Of a stretch of 5,930 nt of DNA, positions 5,520 through 5,930 are shown one piece after another. The stretch lies in assembly GCA_905373785.1 (NCBI GenBank), contig CAJPUK010000130.1, forward strand, positions 1-5,930. The letters run 5' to 3'. How positions within the stretch are numbered: position 1 is the stretch's first letter; each line of letters opens with the position of its first letter. A model generated the notes under the pieces. That model ran no database searches and had not been told where the DNA came from. It worked only from the letters and a program-made list of their open reading frames with translations. This DNA is from an uncultured Johnsonella sp. (GTDB lineage Bacteria; Bacillota; Clostridia; Lachnospirales; Lachnospiraceae). A program made the position numbers and the translations under genes.

Positions 5520-5867
5520 ATGTCAAAGGAATATGATGTAGTAATTAAGAGTAAGGGCATGGGACACGGAGAGGATGATGAGATTCTTCTTGAGAAACTG
5601 ATGGAAGGTTTCATTCATACGCTTGCAGGCAGAGACAACTTACCTAAGCACCTTATTATGTACGGCTCAGGTGTTCAACTTGCTTGCACAGGCTCTGACA
5701 GCATAGAGGATCTTAAAGTACTTGAGGAAAAGGGAGTAAAGGTGCTTTCTTGTGGTATATGTCTTGATCACTATGAGTTAAAAGATGAACTTAAAGTAGG
5801 TGGAACTACAACAATGTCAGAAGTTATAGATATAATGACTAATAGTGATCTAGTAGTTGAACCATAA
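5520..5867 (+). CDS. YedF-like DsrE-domain protein (selenium/sulfur metabolism family), TusA domain absent, 115 aa
   Basis: The protein matches the C-terminal DsrE-like half of the clostridial YedF family, which is found with selenium genes such as selD and has a proposed sulfur/selenium-relay role. Signs are the GMGHGEDDE loop at 13-21 followed by LMEGFIHTL (27-35), the SGV strand at 50-52, the LEEKGVKVLSCGICLD segment (68-83), and the conserved LKDELKVGG-TTTM region (87-99). Two cysteines in C78-G-I-C81 are the candidate redox or chalcogen-carrying residues; C56 is a third. Full-length family members carry an N-terminal TusA domain with a CPxP motif of about 70 residues; none is encoded here or in the AT-rich DNA upstream, and the start at 5520 is firm (AAGGAGG at 5508-5514, five bases away). 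It should be cytoplasmic. A general DsrE-family sulfur-carrier role is the alternative. Confidence 0.8.
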   Translation: MSKEYDVVIKSKGMGHGEDDEILLEKLMEGFIHTLAGRDNLPKHLIMYGSGVQLACTGSDSIEDLKVLEEKGVKVLSCGICLDHYELKDELKVGGTTTMSEVIDIMTNSDLVVEP

Positions 5868-5892
5868 TAATGTTATAAGGCTAGTTGATATA

Positions 5893-5930
5893 ATGAATGA
5901 ATCACGAGAGATTAACGGAAAGGTGATAAC
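5893..5930 (+). CDS. Possible start of a further gene, cut by the window edge
   Basis: From ATG 5893 a frame (MNESREINGKVI) stays open to the end of the window, 25 bases after the YedF-like stop. Its only Shine-Dalgarno is AAGG at 5877-5880, 12 bases away, which is poor. A better one, AAAGGTG at 5919-5925, lies inside this frame and would serve a start just beyond the edge. So a downstream gene in the same operon is likely, but which start is real, and what it encodes, cannot be told. Confidence 0.25.
   Translation, partial: MNESREINGKVI

Noticed and set aside
1..5930. Mobile element, CRISPR array, toxin-antitoxin or phage-defence system
   Set aside because: No transposase, integrase, regularly spaced repeats, or recognisable defence domain is encoded on either strand.

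Overview
The window reads as chromosomal DNA of a low-GC Gram-positive anaerobe, most likely a Clostridia member (Lachnospiraceae-like). The intergenic DNA is very AT-rich, Shine-Dalgarno sequences are strong and purine-rich, lipoprotein signal peptides are frequent, and the last gene matches the DsrE-like half of the YedF family found with selenium genes in Clostridia. The genus cannot be fixed from this window. Every gene I can support is on the + strand. I see no rRNA, tRNA, CRISPR array, transposase or phage gene.

Region by region: (1) 192-629 encodes a 145-residue SRPBCC/START-like protein. (2) 814-1224 encodes a Nudix hydrolase with a complete Nudix box. (3) 1225-1644 is a non-coding gap rich in perfect inverted repeats, ending with a terminator-like hairpin at 1501-1540. 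(4) 1645-2310 encodes a lipoprotein with a very lysine-rich linker and a C-terminal domain I do not recognise. (5) 2311-2651 is a second gap with a possible folded RNA (2377-2492) and a 13-bp hairpin (2524-2566). (6) 2652-3695 and 3737-4807 are a tandem pair of paralogous lipoproteins of a family I do not recognise, in one operon with a 41-nt gap and a strong terminator behind it (4836-4925). (7) 4962-5161 is a decayed third copy of the same family, reduced to its C-terminal end and carrying a frameshift and an in-frame stop. (8) 5162-5519 is AT-rich non-coding DNA with a near-consensus promoter at 5223-5251. (9) 5520-5867 encodes a YedF-like DsrE-domain protein without the usual TusA domain. 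The start of a further gene may lie at the right edge.

The most distinctive content is the lipoprotein family with two intact copies and one dead copy. Shared blocks, especially the C-terminal block (DSVDG, HSFDDWRxYYR, SPIxPRE), define it. It is probably anchored on the outer face of the membrane; its function is unknown. The SRPBCC and Nudix genes look like ordinary housekeeping or accessory genes with no visible functional link to the lipoproteins.
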